Below are positions 38,101 through 49,231 of a DNA stretch of 64,000 nt, piece after piece. The stretch's first letter is position 1; every line of letters begins with the position of its first letter. Under the pieces are notes generated by a model. The model worked only from the letters and a program-made list of their open reading frames with translations, was not told the origin of the DNA and searched no databases. A program made the translations under genes and the position numbers. This DNA comes from Coptis chinensis. Lineage: Eukaryota; Streptophyta; Magnoliopsida; Ranunculales; Ranunculaceae. Location: positions 6,162,501 to 6,226,500 of the forward strand of contig CM027377.1 in the NCBI GenBank assembly GCA_015680905.1, read 5' to 3'.

Positions 38101-39601
38101 AAAGGCTTTTTCTCCTTGAATCTTGGCCTTTAATCACAGAACTTCTTAGCAACCAAGCTTTGCTCCTTTATCTCGCCAAAGTGACACATTTATGCACATA
38201 ATTGACTCCAATGCATGAAATACATAAAAGCACGTAATCAGCATTAACTTTTATTTATTACTCGCATAATTGGTCTAAAAGTATTATTGTTAAGGGGTTA
38301 AAACTATAGTTTTGGACTCTTATCAATGAACAAAAGGGTTGTGCTCGTCAAGGACCCTTTGCAAAATGGAAAGAACTTGTGGATTAAGCAAATTGTTTTC
38401 AGCCTGTCGATTAACCAGCTCATGGTCCGTGTCATAAACATACATATGTAGATACCTAGGCCGCTGACCGACTTGAGGTAAAAGACTACCAATTCTGTGG
38501 TAAATAGCTCCTTGCGCACGGTAAGTGTAAATACCGCGCCTTCCACTGGCCAGATTTTCGTCCAAGTGCACACCCATTGAGGTAAAAGAGAAGACATGGT
38601 TGTAAGACCGAATCTTCTGCCTAAAGTGGACAGCCTCATCTCTGTGTGATTTGCATATAAGATACATCAAATCAGGAGGTGTAGGCAATAGCGGGAGCTT
38701 GACTTTTCCACGAAGACAACAAAATACACGGGATTCAGAGGGAAATAATTCGGCATGGCGCACGTGTGCATGTGTGTTATCTCAAATTGTTGAAAGTTTG
38801 GTGCGTAGATGAAATCTCTTGCACAATTATGAGATGACCTACATGTACTTGGAATTCTTCTAGTTCGATTAGAGTTGATCGATCATGTAGAATTCACATC
38901 TTCTTGGCCTAACGACATATTTTGCATTATTCTTTTGAATTAGCAATTATAAAAAAAAAGTTATCAACGTCAAATAATGTGAAATAGGGATCACACCTTC
39001 TACGTCACTCTTATAGCTGATGTTAGCATCACCTGGAAAACCGTTGTCATACCCACCATTGATGTCATCCCTTCAGAGGTACAATTGTAGTCGCTACATC
39101 ATTGAAGTTTCGTGAAAGGGAAACATCATATATTAAAATTCAACGTACAACACAATGATAAGAGAGTATGTCAAAGTAGATTACCAATGCTAATGTTGAG
39201 ATTTTTCCCTCCTAGGTTCAGATTTGCAGGAAGAGATCGTTCACTAAGTCTGTCCACTTCTGATTGTACGTGTTTTTGAATCACGCCATATATTTGATCT
39301 ATAGATGGAGCGGGATACATAATACAATATGAATATGCAAACGCAAAACAAATAACTGTCCAACATCCGTAATCATACCTGAATGAAGACTATCCTTGGT
39401 AGACTCACCGCTAACACCAATATTTAATATACCTTTACTGCAATGATAATACCTTCGGTGTCGCTCTCTCTCTCGCAACCTCTGTTCATCGGTCATTTTT
39501 TGTCTACGTTGTTTATCGCGAACGCGACAACGGTCTCTCTCAATTGCCATTTGCTCTGCACTCATATTAAGGATACGTCTATGATGATACATATGCCCCA
39601 T
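35161..39601 (-). pseudogene. Helitron Rep region (Helitron-like N domain and HUH nuclease)
   Basis: The N-terminal basic region (39601-39300) has repeated RDRCRVRDKQRRQK and RERERHRRYY. Then come HVFSFTSMGVHLDENLASGR and PRYLHMYVYDTDHELVNRQA (38760-38326), FLNVPDTADFYDPL (36600-36650) and GRLLQQFVVDVYVKISMQQL (36270-36350). The nuclease shows EFQKRGLPHAHILL (HUH motif, 35800) and KYLYKYVYKG (catalytic Tyr motif, 35360). In this family the Rep nicks DNA and forms a Tyr-DNA link. A stop and a frame change near 35525 and 35230 break it. Confidence 0.85.
36839..38325 (-). mobile_element. Solo LTR inserted in the Helitron Rep
   Basis: The segment starts TGATAAAAGT and ends ACTCTTATCA, with TG...CA ends and a 5-bp direct repeat ATGAA on each side (36834-36838 and 38326-38330). 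The terminal inverted similarity is long (AAAAC.ATAGTTTTA near both ends). No coding is found in 1,487 bp. Removing it with one ATGAA restores an open Rep frame (NPFVH continuing into SLSENIQ). This fits a solo LTR left by recombination. Family uncertain, gypsy-type by size. Confidence 0.75.
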
Positions 39602-39609
39602 CTCATTTC

Positions 39610-39855
39610 TGTAGAACCAGAGGATTCAATTCAATTCAGTGTATATTTACTTGATTAAATTCTAAGAGATTACAATTTAGTTTATATAGAGGTTACAACA
39701 AATAGAAACAAAACAGTCGGTGGCTTGAGAAACGGGGGGCCGGTCGTATTTCAAGTTATTGGAACTTCGCCTCGAGGGTATGTCACGCTCCATTTGTACT
39801 TCATCTGAGCGCAGGTCGCGCTCTATACATGAAAACTAATATACAGTTTTCTACA
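39610..39855 (-). repeat. 3' LTR of the nested copia element
   Basis: 246 bp. Shares start, end and most of its length with the right LTR but lacks about 38 bp of the GC-rich middle (GCGCGGGTCGCGCTC region). Confidence 0.92.
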
Positions 39856-39862
39856 CTCCCCC

Positions 39863-41284
39863 TCACGTTGGTGCATAGATGTCAATTATGCCCAACTTGA
39901 CAACTGAGCTGTCAAACACCTTGTGAGATATACCTTTGGTAAGAACATCAGCTAATTGCTTCTCTGAGGTTACGAATGGAAAATGAATAACATTTCTGTC
40001 AAAATTTTCTTTAATAAAATGACGATCAACCTCCACATGCTTTGTTCGATCATGCTGAACTAGGTTATGTGCAATTTGAATGGTGGCTTGATTATCACAA
40101 TGTAAATTCATAGGCTTTTGAAGCTCGAATCCCAATTCCATCAAGACAGTACGGCTCCATAACAATTCACATACTCCCTGTGCCAGACCTCAAAATTCAG
40201 CTTCTGCACTCGATCTGGCAACAACTTTCTACTTCTTACTACACCAAGTTACAAGATTTCCACCGACAAAAGTGAAATATCCTGATGTAGAACGTCTATT
40301 AGTTTTATCACCAGCCCAATCTGCATCTGTGTATCCGACAATATCCAATACATCAGACTTTCCAAACAGTAAACCTTTGTCAGGTGCCTTTTTCAAATAC
40401 TTCAAGATACGAGATACTGCATCCATATGTTCTTCACTAGGACGATGCATAAACTGACTAACCACACTCACAGCATAAGCAATATCAGGTCTAGTATGAG
40501 AGAGATAAATTAACCTTCCTACAAGACGCTGATACCTTCTTTTATCAGTAGGAACTTGATCAGGATGAATGGAGAGTCCATGATTCATCTTAATGGGTGT
40601 CTCCATTGGTTTGCAATCCAACATTCTGTTTTGACAAAGCAAATCTAGGACATACTTCCTCCTGTGAGAGTGAAATCCCCTTTTAGACCTTGCAACTTCA
40701 ATACCCGAAAATGCCCGGTTGTCCTAGATCCTTCATTTCAAATTCTTTTCGACAAATACTTACGCAATTCATTTATTTCCTTGGATCATCCCCTGTGAAG
40801 CGATCATGTCATCAACATACACAATTAGAGCTGTAATCTTACCATCCTTTTGTTTGATAAACATGGTATGGTCAGAATTGCTTTGTTTGTACCCAAAAAC
40901 TCTCATTGACTGTGTAAGTATTCCAAACCAAGCTCTTGAGACTTTGTTTTGAGGCCATACAAAGCCTTCTTCAGTTTACACACCTTCCCAACATCTTTGG
41001 GATGGTTCTTCACACCTGGAGGCATATCCATGTATACTTCTTCATCCAAATTCCCATTTAAGAATGCATTCTTCACATCAAGCCGGTGCAAGGGCCAATC
41101 TTTATTTGTCGCAGTTTAAATTAAAATTCGGACCGAGTGTTGATTTTCGCCACAAAGTGCGAAAAGTCTCCTCATAATCAATTCCATAACTTATTTGTGT
41201 GTATCCCTTGGCAACCAATCTCGCTTTATATCTATTAATAGTTCCATCTGCATTAAGCTTCACAAAACACCCAACGACATCCAA
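39863..41284 (-). pseudogene. Copia reverse transcriptase and RNase H (frameshifted)
   Basis: Pieces: KARLVAKGYTQISYGIDYEE (41200), [20 protein letters not shown] and [13 protein letters not shown] (41000), the YVDDMI-like box near 40810, KRRYQRLVGRLIYLSHTRPD (40530), GYTDADWAGDKTNRRSTSGY (40320), and after a stop HCDNQATIQIAHN, KHVEVDRHFI and KQLADVLTKGI (40110-39930). Frame changes near 40700, 40640 and 40190. Confidence 0.88.
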
Positions 41285-41770
41285 TCTTCATTCCAATGGG
41301 CATATCAACTACCTCCCATATTACATTTTTTGAAGGGCTTCCAATTCTTCATTCATTGCTTTCTTCCATTTTGGATCTTTCAAAGCATCCCTTGACGTTA
41401 CTAGGAATAGATCTGATAGATAATTGATTTATGACAAGTACATGTGACTCAGAAAAGGCTATGGTTAGACATAGAGTTAGCTATAGGGTATTTGGCAGTG
41501 GCTTTGATGTCTGGTTCATATTGTTTCTTAGGAACTCCCTTACCAGTTCTTTGTGATTGTCTAGGTTCAAGACTTTCTAACCCAACAGATTTATTAACGA
41601 TTATAGGAGGTACCTAAGGCGGATCATTCTGATCGAGATCTTCAGTTATTGATGTAGAAGGGGAAATGTCTTGTACTACAGTTTCAAATATATCCGGACC
41701 ATGTGCTTCTGTCTCTACTGCTACAGGATCAATTTCTGCTTCAGGAACTTCAAATCGTTCCTCCAAGTGT

Positions 41771-42488
41771 TCAAATTGAATTTCTGAACAGCCAAGACAG
41801 ATGATTCAATTGATCTGAGCCCATGCTTTGTTTCTCCGATTGCACCTTGCGAATGTAAGCATAGCTTTGCTCCAAGGAAAATTTAGGGTCCTTGCGAAGA
41901 AACTCTCCCGGGCACCTGATCATACTCCGAATCGAGTCCACGCAAAAACATATGAACCCGCAATCTGGACATTGTTGACGTGTCATGGACTACAGCTGCA
42001 ACATTGTTATTCTGGGAGGTCACCCTTTGATCAATCTCATGGAACATGGCCACCAATTCGTTGTAATAGGAAGGAATAGGTCTCCCATTCTGATGCGCTT
42101 CAAAACACTTTGTATTCAATTCAAAAATTCGAGTTTCATCAGAGTCATCATAGAAGGTCTTCTCCACAGCCTCCCAAATGTCTTTTGCAGTAGGAAGACG
42201 AATATATAAATTCATAAGATAAATCTCCATAGAATCAATAAGCCAACTTTTCACCTTTTCATTATCTGTTGCCCAACCTTCATATTCGGTCGAATTCATA
42301 TTCGGTTCAACTTTTGCGCCAGTAAAAAAACCAATCTTTCCCCTTGCTCCAATACGCATCCGCATGAGAGGAGCACATATGGTATAGTTGGACTCATCTA
42401 ATGAAATAGATTTTGGGAACGCGGAGTTGTCTTGTGGGGTGTAGTGGTGATGAATGACGTTGGAAGAATTGTTGTCAGATCCAGCCAT
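41771..42488 (-). pseudogene. Copia gag (UBN2-type) without zinc knuckle
   Basis: The frame starts MAGSDNNSSNVIHHHYTPQ and carries SLDESNYTICAPLMRMRIGA (copia N-terminal domain), YEGWATDNEKVKSWLIDSM, TAKDIWEAVEKTFYD and MFHEIDQRV. After a frameshift near 41883 it continues as FSLEQSYAYIRKVQSEKQ. In complete relatives this region is followed by a CCHC knuckle and protease, absent here. Confidence 0.85.
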
Positions 42489-42625
42489 TGCAAAAAAAAA
42501 CGAAAAATTTGGGTTTTAGGTTTAGGTTTTAGAAAAAAATTTGGGTTTGAGATTTAAAAATTCAAGGATGGTTTAATTAATGATTGTAATACGCAGGGGA
42601 TTTCAATGGTTTGGCTCTGATACCA

Positions 42626-42909
42626 TGTAGAACCAGAGGATTCAATTCAATTCAGTGTATATTTACTTGATTAAATTCTAAGAAATTACAATTTGGTTAA
42701 ATAGAGGTTACAACAAATAGAAACAAAACAGTCGGTGGCTTGAGAAACACGGGGAGCGGATCGCGCTCTGTTTGTATTGGAGACGAGCGCGGGTCGCGCT
42801 CAAGTTACTGGAACTCGTTCACGCCTGAGGCATAGGTCGTGCTCCATTTGTACTTCATCTGAGCTCAGGTCGCGCTCTATACATGAAAACTAATATACAG
42901 CTTTCTACA
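42626..42909 (-). repeat. 5' LTR of the nested copia element
   Basis: 284 bp with TG...CA ends, preceded on the plus strand by the primer-binding site (42612-42625). Confidence 0.92.
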
Positions 42910-43079
42910 ATTTCTACGCATTTTATCAGGCTGCCCATGAAGATTAGATGACATTACACCAGAAGACATGTTCGTTATAGGTCAAAAGCTCGGAAAATCT
43001 AACTGCCATACTTCCCCTAAAATTCACAATTAGGTCAAAAGCTCAAAAAACATAATCCCTAATTAGAAAAACCCTAGAA

Positions 43080-43235
43080 ATGGCAACATCATCTCCAATG
43101 CTGATTCAAACAGAGACATTCAAAAATTAGGTTTTATCGGAGCTGGAAAAATGGCAGAAAGTGTAGCTTACCTGCTGCTCGAATTCGAACTGCTCATAGA
43201 GATGCTTTCTCTCTTTGAGAATAATCAACAGTTGG
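43080..43235 (+). pseudogene. Pyrroline-5-carboxylate reductase 5' fragment
   Basis: After the ATG (MATSSPMLIQTETFK) one extra base shifts the frame. In the corrected frame it reads LGFIGAGKMAESVA and then LPAARIRTAH. This is the Rossmann nucleotide-binding start (GxGxM) of P5CR, the last enzyme of proline synthesis, missing about eight residues before LPA. Nothing of the rest of the gene follows. A second copy lies at 59981. Confidence 0.7.
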
Positions 43236-43562
43236 AGCCTTGTTTTTTTTATGGAAGTGAATAAATTACAAGTTGGCAATAAGATGATAACATCAAAGAG
43301 AGCTTCTTTTATAATTGTACTAACAAAACCATTATCAGTTTACTCAAAACAATATAGCTCCCAGTAGCAGCCATTCCATTTATTTTTCCGAATATAGTCA
43401 AGGGAATAATAAAACCAATGAAATTACATAGTAACATACTAACACATATAAAACACTATAGACAATTTGACAGAATCACAAATTTACAATAACATAACGA
43501 GATGAATCGTTGGACATTACATATTTACAGACTTTGATATCGACAAATAAATTAAGGAACTG
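43236..43562. other. 3' flank of the DUF1262 gene
   Basis: No gene. The sequence recurs at 31850-32090, 57190-57400 and 60150-60880 (with a MITE). Confidence 0.75.
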
Positions 43563-45277
43563 TCACTCCCATTTGCTCTGAATCTGATGGTTATGCCTAA
43601 AATCACAAGTTAGCAACAAGGTCCCGTCCAATCTGCTCAAAGCAAATCTCTCCACCAACACATAACAACCAAATCTTGTCCAACCCATTTCTCCCTTAAA
43701 CTCCTCTATCCTTTCAACATTCACATCTCTCCACCCTCCCATTTCTTGCATCCTTCTCATCTTCTCTACAATAGCTATACTCAAACCCAAGCTTAACTGT
43801 CCTCCACCACGGCCAGCATTGTTATACCATACTGTTCCATCCCGTGCATGTGTATCATCTTTCATAGCTTCCACCCCAAAGAGTGAATTCACTTCCTTTT
43901 GCACATTCACATTTACACTGATCGTGTTGCTTTTATTATTGTTTTCGCAGGAAAAGATCTCTTCCCAGCACTGCTCCAGAGTCATCACATAATATAAAGA
44001 GCTCTTCATCTGATCCTTTACTAGTCCAATTTCCTTAACAAATACAAATGGACAGTACCATTTCCCTACAACTACAGATGTTGAACGCTTATTGGAATTT
44101 GTAAAGTCAAATTTAGGGAGGCTTTTTCGTAGAGAAAAATTTAAGCCATGTGCTTCACTCAGTTGGTTTTGGAATGAACTTGAGGTATCAACATACCAAC
44201 CTTTTCTTCTAAGGAAAAATGGAGGAAATCCATCGGGAGCTATGGACTTAGCGAAATATCCATAGCGCCGCTTAAATATCTGCACTTGTTGATATATGTC
44301 TCTATGATCAAAAGCTCTCGGCTTAACGTCCTTCACACATCTGCAGAAACAACATGTGGACATATCCTCTTCTTTTGAACAAGTGCATGCTTGCCTGCAT
44401 AAAAAAATTTGAAATTTGAATAAAAACAAATGGCCGATAATACTTGGTCATAATTAAGGGACACGTAAATACTATTTGCCATATCTTTTCTTTTACACAT
44501 AATTTCACTGTCCACTTTTCTTCTTCCTCAAATTATGTGTTGAGGACTTGAGGTTTATAATTGCTATTCATTTTTTTGGATCCTCAAGCAGATGAATTAA
44601 CGCTCGTATGTCTATAAAAAAAAACGTTTCACCTACTGTATATATATCATCAAATTCCAAATTTTATTCTCAAACTGATTTCCGCGCGAGTTCAAACATG
44701 GAAATAAATTGGTATTTCAAAGTTCTAATACGAGGTGTACCAGATATATACTTCGACTCGTTCCATACTCTTATATATGTGCTGAATTTTGCTATTATTT
44801 GGGTGAAAGCTTGGTTTCCTGCCCTCTGAAATATTAGCTAATTTGACATTTTGTTATTTTTGTACCATGCTAACTGGATTGTAATTTTCTAAATAAATCG
44901 CTTTTAATCAAATTAAATGATAAACTAATATGTTAGTAATAAGAAGCATACCCTTTGTATTTGCCTTCGGCTCTAATGACATAGTACTGATTTGAAGACA
45001 AAGGCTGATCAAGAACTGGAATGAAGCAAAGCTTATCACGTTCAGTAATTGTACTTTGACCACTGTGGGTTGTATAATTCACGTACAATAACTTGTTTTG
45101 AGGAAATGGAAGCTCTTTAATACCAGTGTCTTTACAAGTACCCCAGCAACATACATCTTCTGCTTCTGTTTCTTCATCTGTGAGTACAATATAACCTGAA
45201 TTTGGACCTTCAGTTGGAGGTTCTGAAAGGCTGCTGGGATCCTTTCTGTACATAGAAAGTGGCCTTGTTACATACAT
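43563..45277 (-). CDS. DUF1262 family protein, two exons, apparently intact
   Basis: Exon 1 is 45277-44952 and starts MYVTRPLSMYRKDPSSLSEP, the conserved start of the plant DUF1262 family, with PPTEGPNSGYIVLTDEE, ELPFPQNKLL and FIPVLDQPLSSNQYYVI. A GT donor at KYKG joins the AG at 44395, and exon 2 (44394-43563) reads QACTCSKEEDMSTCCFCRC, SIAPDGFPPFFLRRKGWYVD, VVGKWYCPFVFVKE, LEQCWEEIFSCEN, SCYVLVERFAL-like GCYVLVERFAL and LLLTCDFRHNHQIQSKWE before the stop. About 386 codons, no frameshift, which is the family's usual length. Function is unknown; the Cys-rich segment is conserved. A Mutator-type element is inserted about 160 bp upstream of the start and may affect its promoter. A decayed paralogue lies at 57606. 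Confidence 0.9.
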
Positions 45278-45438
45278 TTTGATTCTTTGGATTCTGTCCA
45301 CAGGCTTTTTCTGCAGTTCTAAACTTCTAATATAGGACTACATATATTTTTTGCATGTCGCGTTTCCGTGATTTTTCCATGCCGCGTTTTCAAGGTTTTG
45401 AATTTGACCAGTCAAAACTATACTGCCAATTTAATGTC

Positions 45439-47297
45439 GGGGTTTTTAGGTTTTGGTCCTCCTAATAATAGGGTAATTAGGCTTTGGTCCACGAATGATC
45501 GATTATTAGGTTTTGGTCCTCCTAACCGTGAGTTGACCGTGAGTTGACCACGTTGACCAACGATGGACGTCTGCCCAACTCACATATTTTGCTATTACCT
45601 ACAATACCCTTATGAGGTCAATGTTGACCAAGTTGACCATCTCCAATTTTGTAATTTGATGTCAATTCAACGGTATGTGATGAGACACGTGGTCACTTTT
45701 AACGGGTAAGATCTTCTAGATCTTGGCGTTGTTATCAAAAACACGTGTTAACTATGGATCTCGATAAAATTGGCGGGAATAAACTCACTAACTCTCTCTC
45801 ACTAACTTTCGATTGCATCAATAAATGTTTCTTAAATCTTGATTAGTCAAACAAAAGGCTCAAAATGGAGGCAAGAAGAAGAACATGATCAAAGACAACC
45901 AAGTCGAAAAAGAAGAGCACCATGTTCATCAGCCAGCAGAAGAAGAGCAAGAGCACCATGTTCATCGCCAGCAGTAGCAAAGAGCACCATGAGCATCGGA
46001 GAATAATGTTAATCAACAAGATGTTGGGTGCAAGTGCCAAGAGCTAGGAGAGGGGGAGAGCACCTAGGGGAAGGCGGCCAAGGGAAAAAAAGAGGATCAA
46101 GGGGCTTTCATTCTTGGTTTGGTGGAGAGGATGATGATGGTGGTCATGTTCGGACACCAAGTACACCAGGGGAATACATTTGCTCCTTGCCTCTATGAGC
46201 CTTTAAGTCAAACCAGTGAGATCACTCACATCACAAGATGTTGGAGTGTTATTTTGTCTGTTTTATTTTATTTTTTTGTTTTCAAGAATCTTATCACAAT
46301 GCTCTGTTGGAGTGTTATGGTTTTTGTGTTTTTTGTTTGAAGAATCTTATATAGTACAATGCTATGTTTTGATATGTAAAAGCAGACAACTTTATTTATA
46401 GGGTATGAATTGAGTACTTGATAGCACTACATCCACACAGATTACACTCACAGTAGAACCTATTTAGTACAACTTACACATAGCACTCTTCCTCACAACT
46501 CTCACACACTCTTGACACAAGTATTAGGAAGATGACAACTAGTGCACAACTCACACTTTTCACAAACTCCAACTTGTTCCTTGCAGAGGTTACAAACTTG
46601 GTGGTATACCTCTTTGTCGAAGTATATCCATTTCACAAACTTACAACTAGGACGAGAACACTTAAGATACTTGAATTGCCTAGTACCTTGATTTGTGTGA
46701 CCTAACACAACTCTCATAAAGCCACAACAAGGTGCATAATCACAAGTGAATGCCAAAGTATGAACATGTTGAAGCATAATGGCCCTCTTCATAGACAATT
46801 GACAAACCCGCAAAACAAGTAAAATAAATTAGCTTTTGGTCCTTCTATTAATATCATCGTTTAGATTTTAGTCCTTCTAAACTAACCTAACTTTACCTTA
46901 GGGAGCTTGAACGATCAAGAACAACCTCACTTCCACCCATCTTCTCCTCTCTTCTATTTCCCCTTTAGGATTGAATGGACAACCTTACTTATAAGATTGA
47001 ATTCCAACCCGGCTAGTTGAGAAATTAGAAAATTGGTGTAATTGAATTCCAACTTACTTGTCAGATTTTGACATGTGTCTTATATTTTTATTCAAAACCA
47101 ATAAGTCACGCGTGTAAAGGCACGTCAAGGGTATTGTAGGTAATAGCAAAATATGTGAGTCAAGGACGTCCATCGTTGGTCAACGTGGTCAACTCACGGT
47201 CAACTCACGGTTAGGAGGACCAAAACCTAATAATCGATCATTCGTGGACCAAAGCCCAAAACCCCTATTATTAGGAGGACCAAAACCTAAAAACCCC
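45439..47297. mobile_element. Mutator-like element (Pack-MULE type), about 190-bp TIRs
   Basis: The ends are perfect inverted matches beginning GGGGTTTTTAGGTTTTGGTC, and inverted similarity continues inward for about 190 bp (CACGTTGACCAACGATGGAC and CAATACCCTTA regions). The 9-bp target duplication TTTAATGTC flanks both sides (45430-45438, 47298-47306). Long TIRs with a 9-bp duplication define Mutator-type elements. No MURA transposase is present. The interior carries a zinc-finger ORF. Confidence 0.93.
46502..46813 (-). CDS. GRF-type zinc-finger-like small protein carried by the MULE
   Basis: A 103-codon frame starting MRVCQLSMKRAIM contains APCCGFMRVVLGHTNQGTRQ, then FKYLKCSRPSCKFVKWIYFD. 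The spacing CxGx(n)NxGxxFxxCx(n)CxFxxW is that of GRF zinc fingers, a nucleic-acid-binding module common in plant element-borne genes. The C-terminal part has six Cys and one His in CNLCKEQVGVCEKCELCTSC. The canonical GRF Arg is not clear, so the domain is divergent. It lies wholly between the MULE TIRs and may be captured. Confidence 0.55.
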   Translation of the reverse strand: MRVCQLSMKRAIMLQHVHTLAFTCDYAPCCGFMRVVLGHTNQGTRQFKYLKCSRPSCKFVKWIYFDKEVYHQVCNLCKEQVGVCEKCELCTSCHLPNTCVKSV

Positions 47298-47306
47298 TTT
47301 AATGTC

Positions 47307-47977
47307 AAGATAACTATGAGTTGTTCTAGGGGGACCGATTATAGAGACTGGTTTAGTGAACTGCAGACGTGTCCCTCCCGGGTGACAAAACAAACAAAAA
47401 TAAAAAAAAATAAAAAATAAAAAATAAAAACACAAAACCCATCGTCCCATCCACATATTAGACCCTAATAAACTCCAAGTTAGAATTATCGGTGATTCAT
47501 CCATGAATATAACACTAAAAAACTAAAGCTTAAACCAATTAATCATAGTCAAAATACATGTTAAATCAACTGTTTGTCGGAGTGATTTTATATTTTGGTG
47601 AGGCAAATTAGACAAATCTTTTGATAATTAGAATAAAATAATCAATCAAGTAATCCATTGAATCTTAATTTTGCTCTCCTATTTAATAATTTATCTTTAT
47701 TTTACCATTTAATTTTTCTGACACTACTTAGAATACAAAGAATTGAAAAGATTGTGGGAGGAAATGAGTTTGAAGCGGAACTACAGAAGAATGGATGTTT
47801 TGGACTTTGGTAAGACTTGGAGAGTATCCAAATCAGAGAATAATGAATAGCCAATAGGATAGACATGCGGTTTTATTACCCACGTGAGAGGGAGGGGACA
47901 CCTTAGCAGGTCACTAAAAATGGTCTCAATAATCTGTCACCCTAATATTATTGAACATTTAATCAAGCAGATTCATG
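47307..47977. other. Intergenic, no gene seen
   Basis: Low-complexity AAAATAAAAAAT repeats at about 47397-47430. No other recognised structure. Confidence 0.5.
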
Positions 47978-47988
47978 ATTGTAAGAAG

Positions 47989-48420
47989 CATAGTACAAAA
48001 TATTCTGATATATCATGATATTTGGAGATATCTATCCAGATTTCAAAAAAAGATATATATATATATCACGATATGTTCAAAGATATATACGACTGTAAAT
48101 ATTGGTGATATTTCGATAATATTTACGATATTTGTGATATTTTGCGATATTTGAAGATATTTGATGATATTTTGTGTATATAACAATTTTATTTAATATT
48201 TACTATTATATTTTAAATAAATATAAATAATATATCATGATATATCAAGAAATATCTATAATATCTACAATATTTATCGATATTTTAGATATATTTTTGA
48301 TATATACATGTGAAACAATATCAAATATCTCCAAAAAATAATGTATCATAGATGATGGATCTACGATACATATTCTAAAATTGAATATCGATAAATACTT
48401 ATATCCTAATATTTTATACT
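47989..48420. mobile_element. Small Mutator-like MITE inside the PPR pseudogene
   Basis: Ends CATAGTACAAAATATT and inverted AGTATAAAATATT, flanked by the 11-bp direct repeat ATTGTAAGAAG (47978-47988 and 48421-48431). The interior is GATATAT-rich and largely self-complementary. A 9-11 bp duplication points to the Mutator superfamily. Confidence 0.75.
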
Positions 48421-48693
48421 ATTGTAAGAAGAGCCATGCTAACACAACCCTTTGATCACTGAGTTGTAGATAAGTTCTATTCAGTGTAGCCTCATTAAAC
48501 GCCTCCATTGGCCTATCTGCCTATCTATGTCACCTTCCTGACATGGCGCATTAATAAGGGAGACATAAATGATTTGATCAGGCACAAACCCTTTAAACCC
48601 TACATCTTTTAAAATCTTACACGCGTTTTGTACTGAACCCACCCGACAATACCCATCAAGGCCATCAATAATAGTGCTATAGGTAAAATCATC

Positions 48694-49094
48694 CATGGAC
48701 CAAAATATCGCCGATATATCCGATATATTGTCGATATATATCGGTATTTTGGTACACCGATATCGATATTTCCGACATATATCCACCGAATATAGAATCC
48801 TTTTTTTTCCGATATATATCGGAATTTCCGATATGAAACTTTATATCGCCGATATAATCGATATATATCGGTTGACTTTTTGACCATTTTAAAATATAAA
48901 CCGATATTTCCAATATATTTCCGATATATATCCGATATTTCGATATTATATTTCCGATATATCCGATATTTCGATATTTTAAATAGTTTGGGTGGTTAAA
49001 AAAAATGGATATATCCGAAATATCCGATATATCCGATATATATCGGTTTTTGGGTACATCGATATATTCATCGATATCGATATTTTGGGCCTTG
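48694..49094. mobile_element. GATATATCGG-family hAT MITE, copy 1
   Basis: 401 bp. On the minus strand it starts CAAGGCCCAAAATATCG and ends CGATATTTTGGTCCATG, flanked by perfect 8-bp duplications AAATCATC (48686-48693 and 49095-49102, plus strand). The interior is a dense array of CCGATATATC and GATATATCGG motifs in both orientations. Excising it with one duplication joins PDDF to TYSTIIDG of the PPR. Confidence 0.9.
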
Positions 49095-49231
49095 AAATCA
49101 TCAGGCTGATACCCTTGATTCACCTATTATGATTAGCTAGCGAAAAAAAAAAACATCTTACGCAGATAGCTTTCTGCTTCCACAACCTTAGAGATCATAG
49201 AGGTCGTACACAGGCCAAAGATAAGTGTATT

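Larger units (their letters stand above)
39610..42909 (-). mobile_element. Ty1/copia element, 3.3 kb, internally deleted, nested in Helitron
   Basis: Two LTRs beginning TGTAGAACC and ending TTCTACA lie at 39610-39855 and 42626-42909, flanked by ATTTC on both sides (39605-39609 and 42910-42914). Next to the right LTR, TGGTATCAGAGCC on the minus strand is the initiator-tRNA-Met primer site. GAGGGGGAG beside the left LTR is the polypurine tract. Gag is followed directly by the acidic linker and RT: the zinc knuckle, protease and integrase are missing. It is therefore non-autonomous. Confidence 0.92.
32863..42969 (-). mobile_element. Autonomous-type Helitron (Rep + PIF1 helicase), decayed, with nested elements
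   Basis: The minus strand carries, in order, an N-terminal region, a Helitron-like N domain, a HUH replication initiator and a PIF1-family helicase. This is the plant Helitron transposase layout. The ORF start is proposed at 42969 (MSSGVMSSNLHGQ), because removing the copia element and one copy of its duplication joins it to the frame starting at 39601. A solo LTR also interrupts it. Frameshifts in the helicase show it is dead. I could not fix the true 5'-TC and CTRR-3' ends. Confidence 0.85.

Noticed and set aside
41883-42209. Plus-strand frames over copia gag
   Set aside because: Antisense shadows of the gag frame.
46119-46401. Plus-strand frames within the MULE
   Set aside because: No motif; the minus-strand zinc-finger frame is the better supported coding there.
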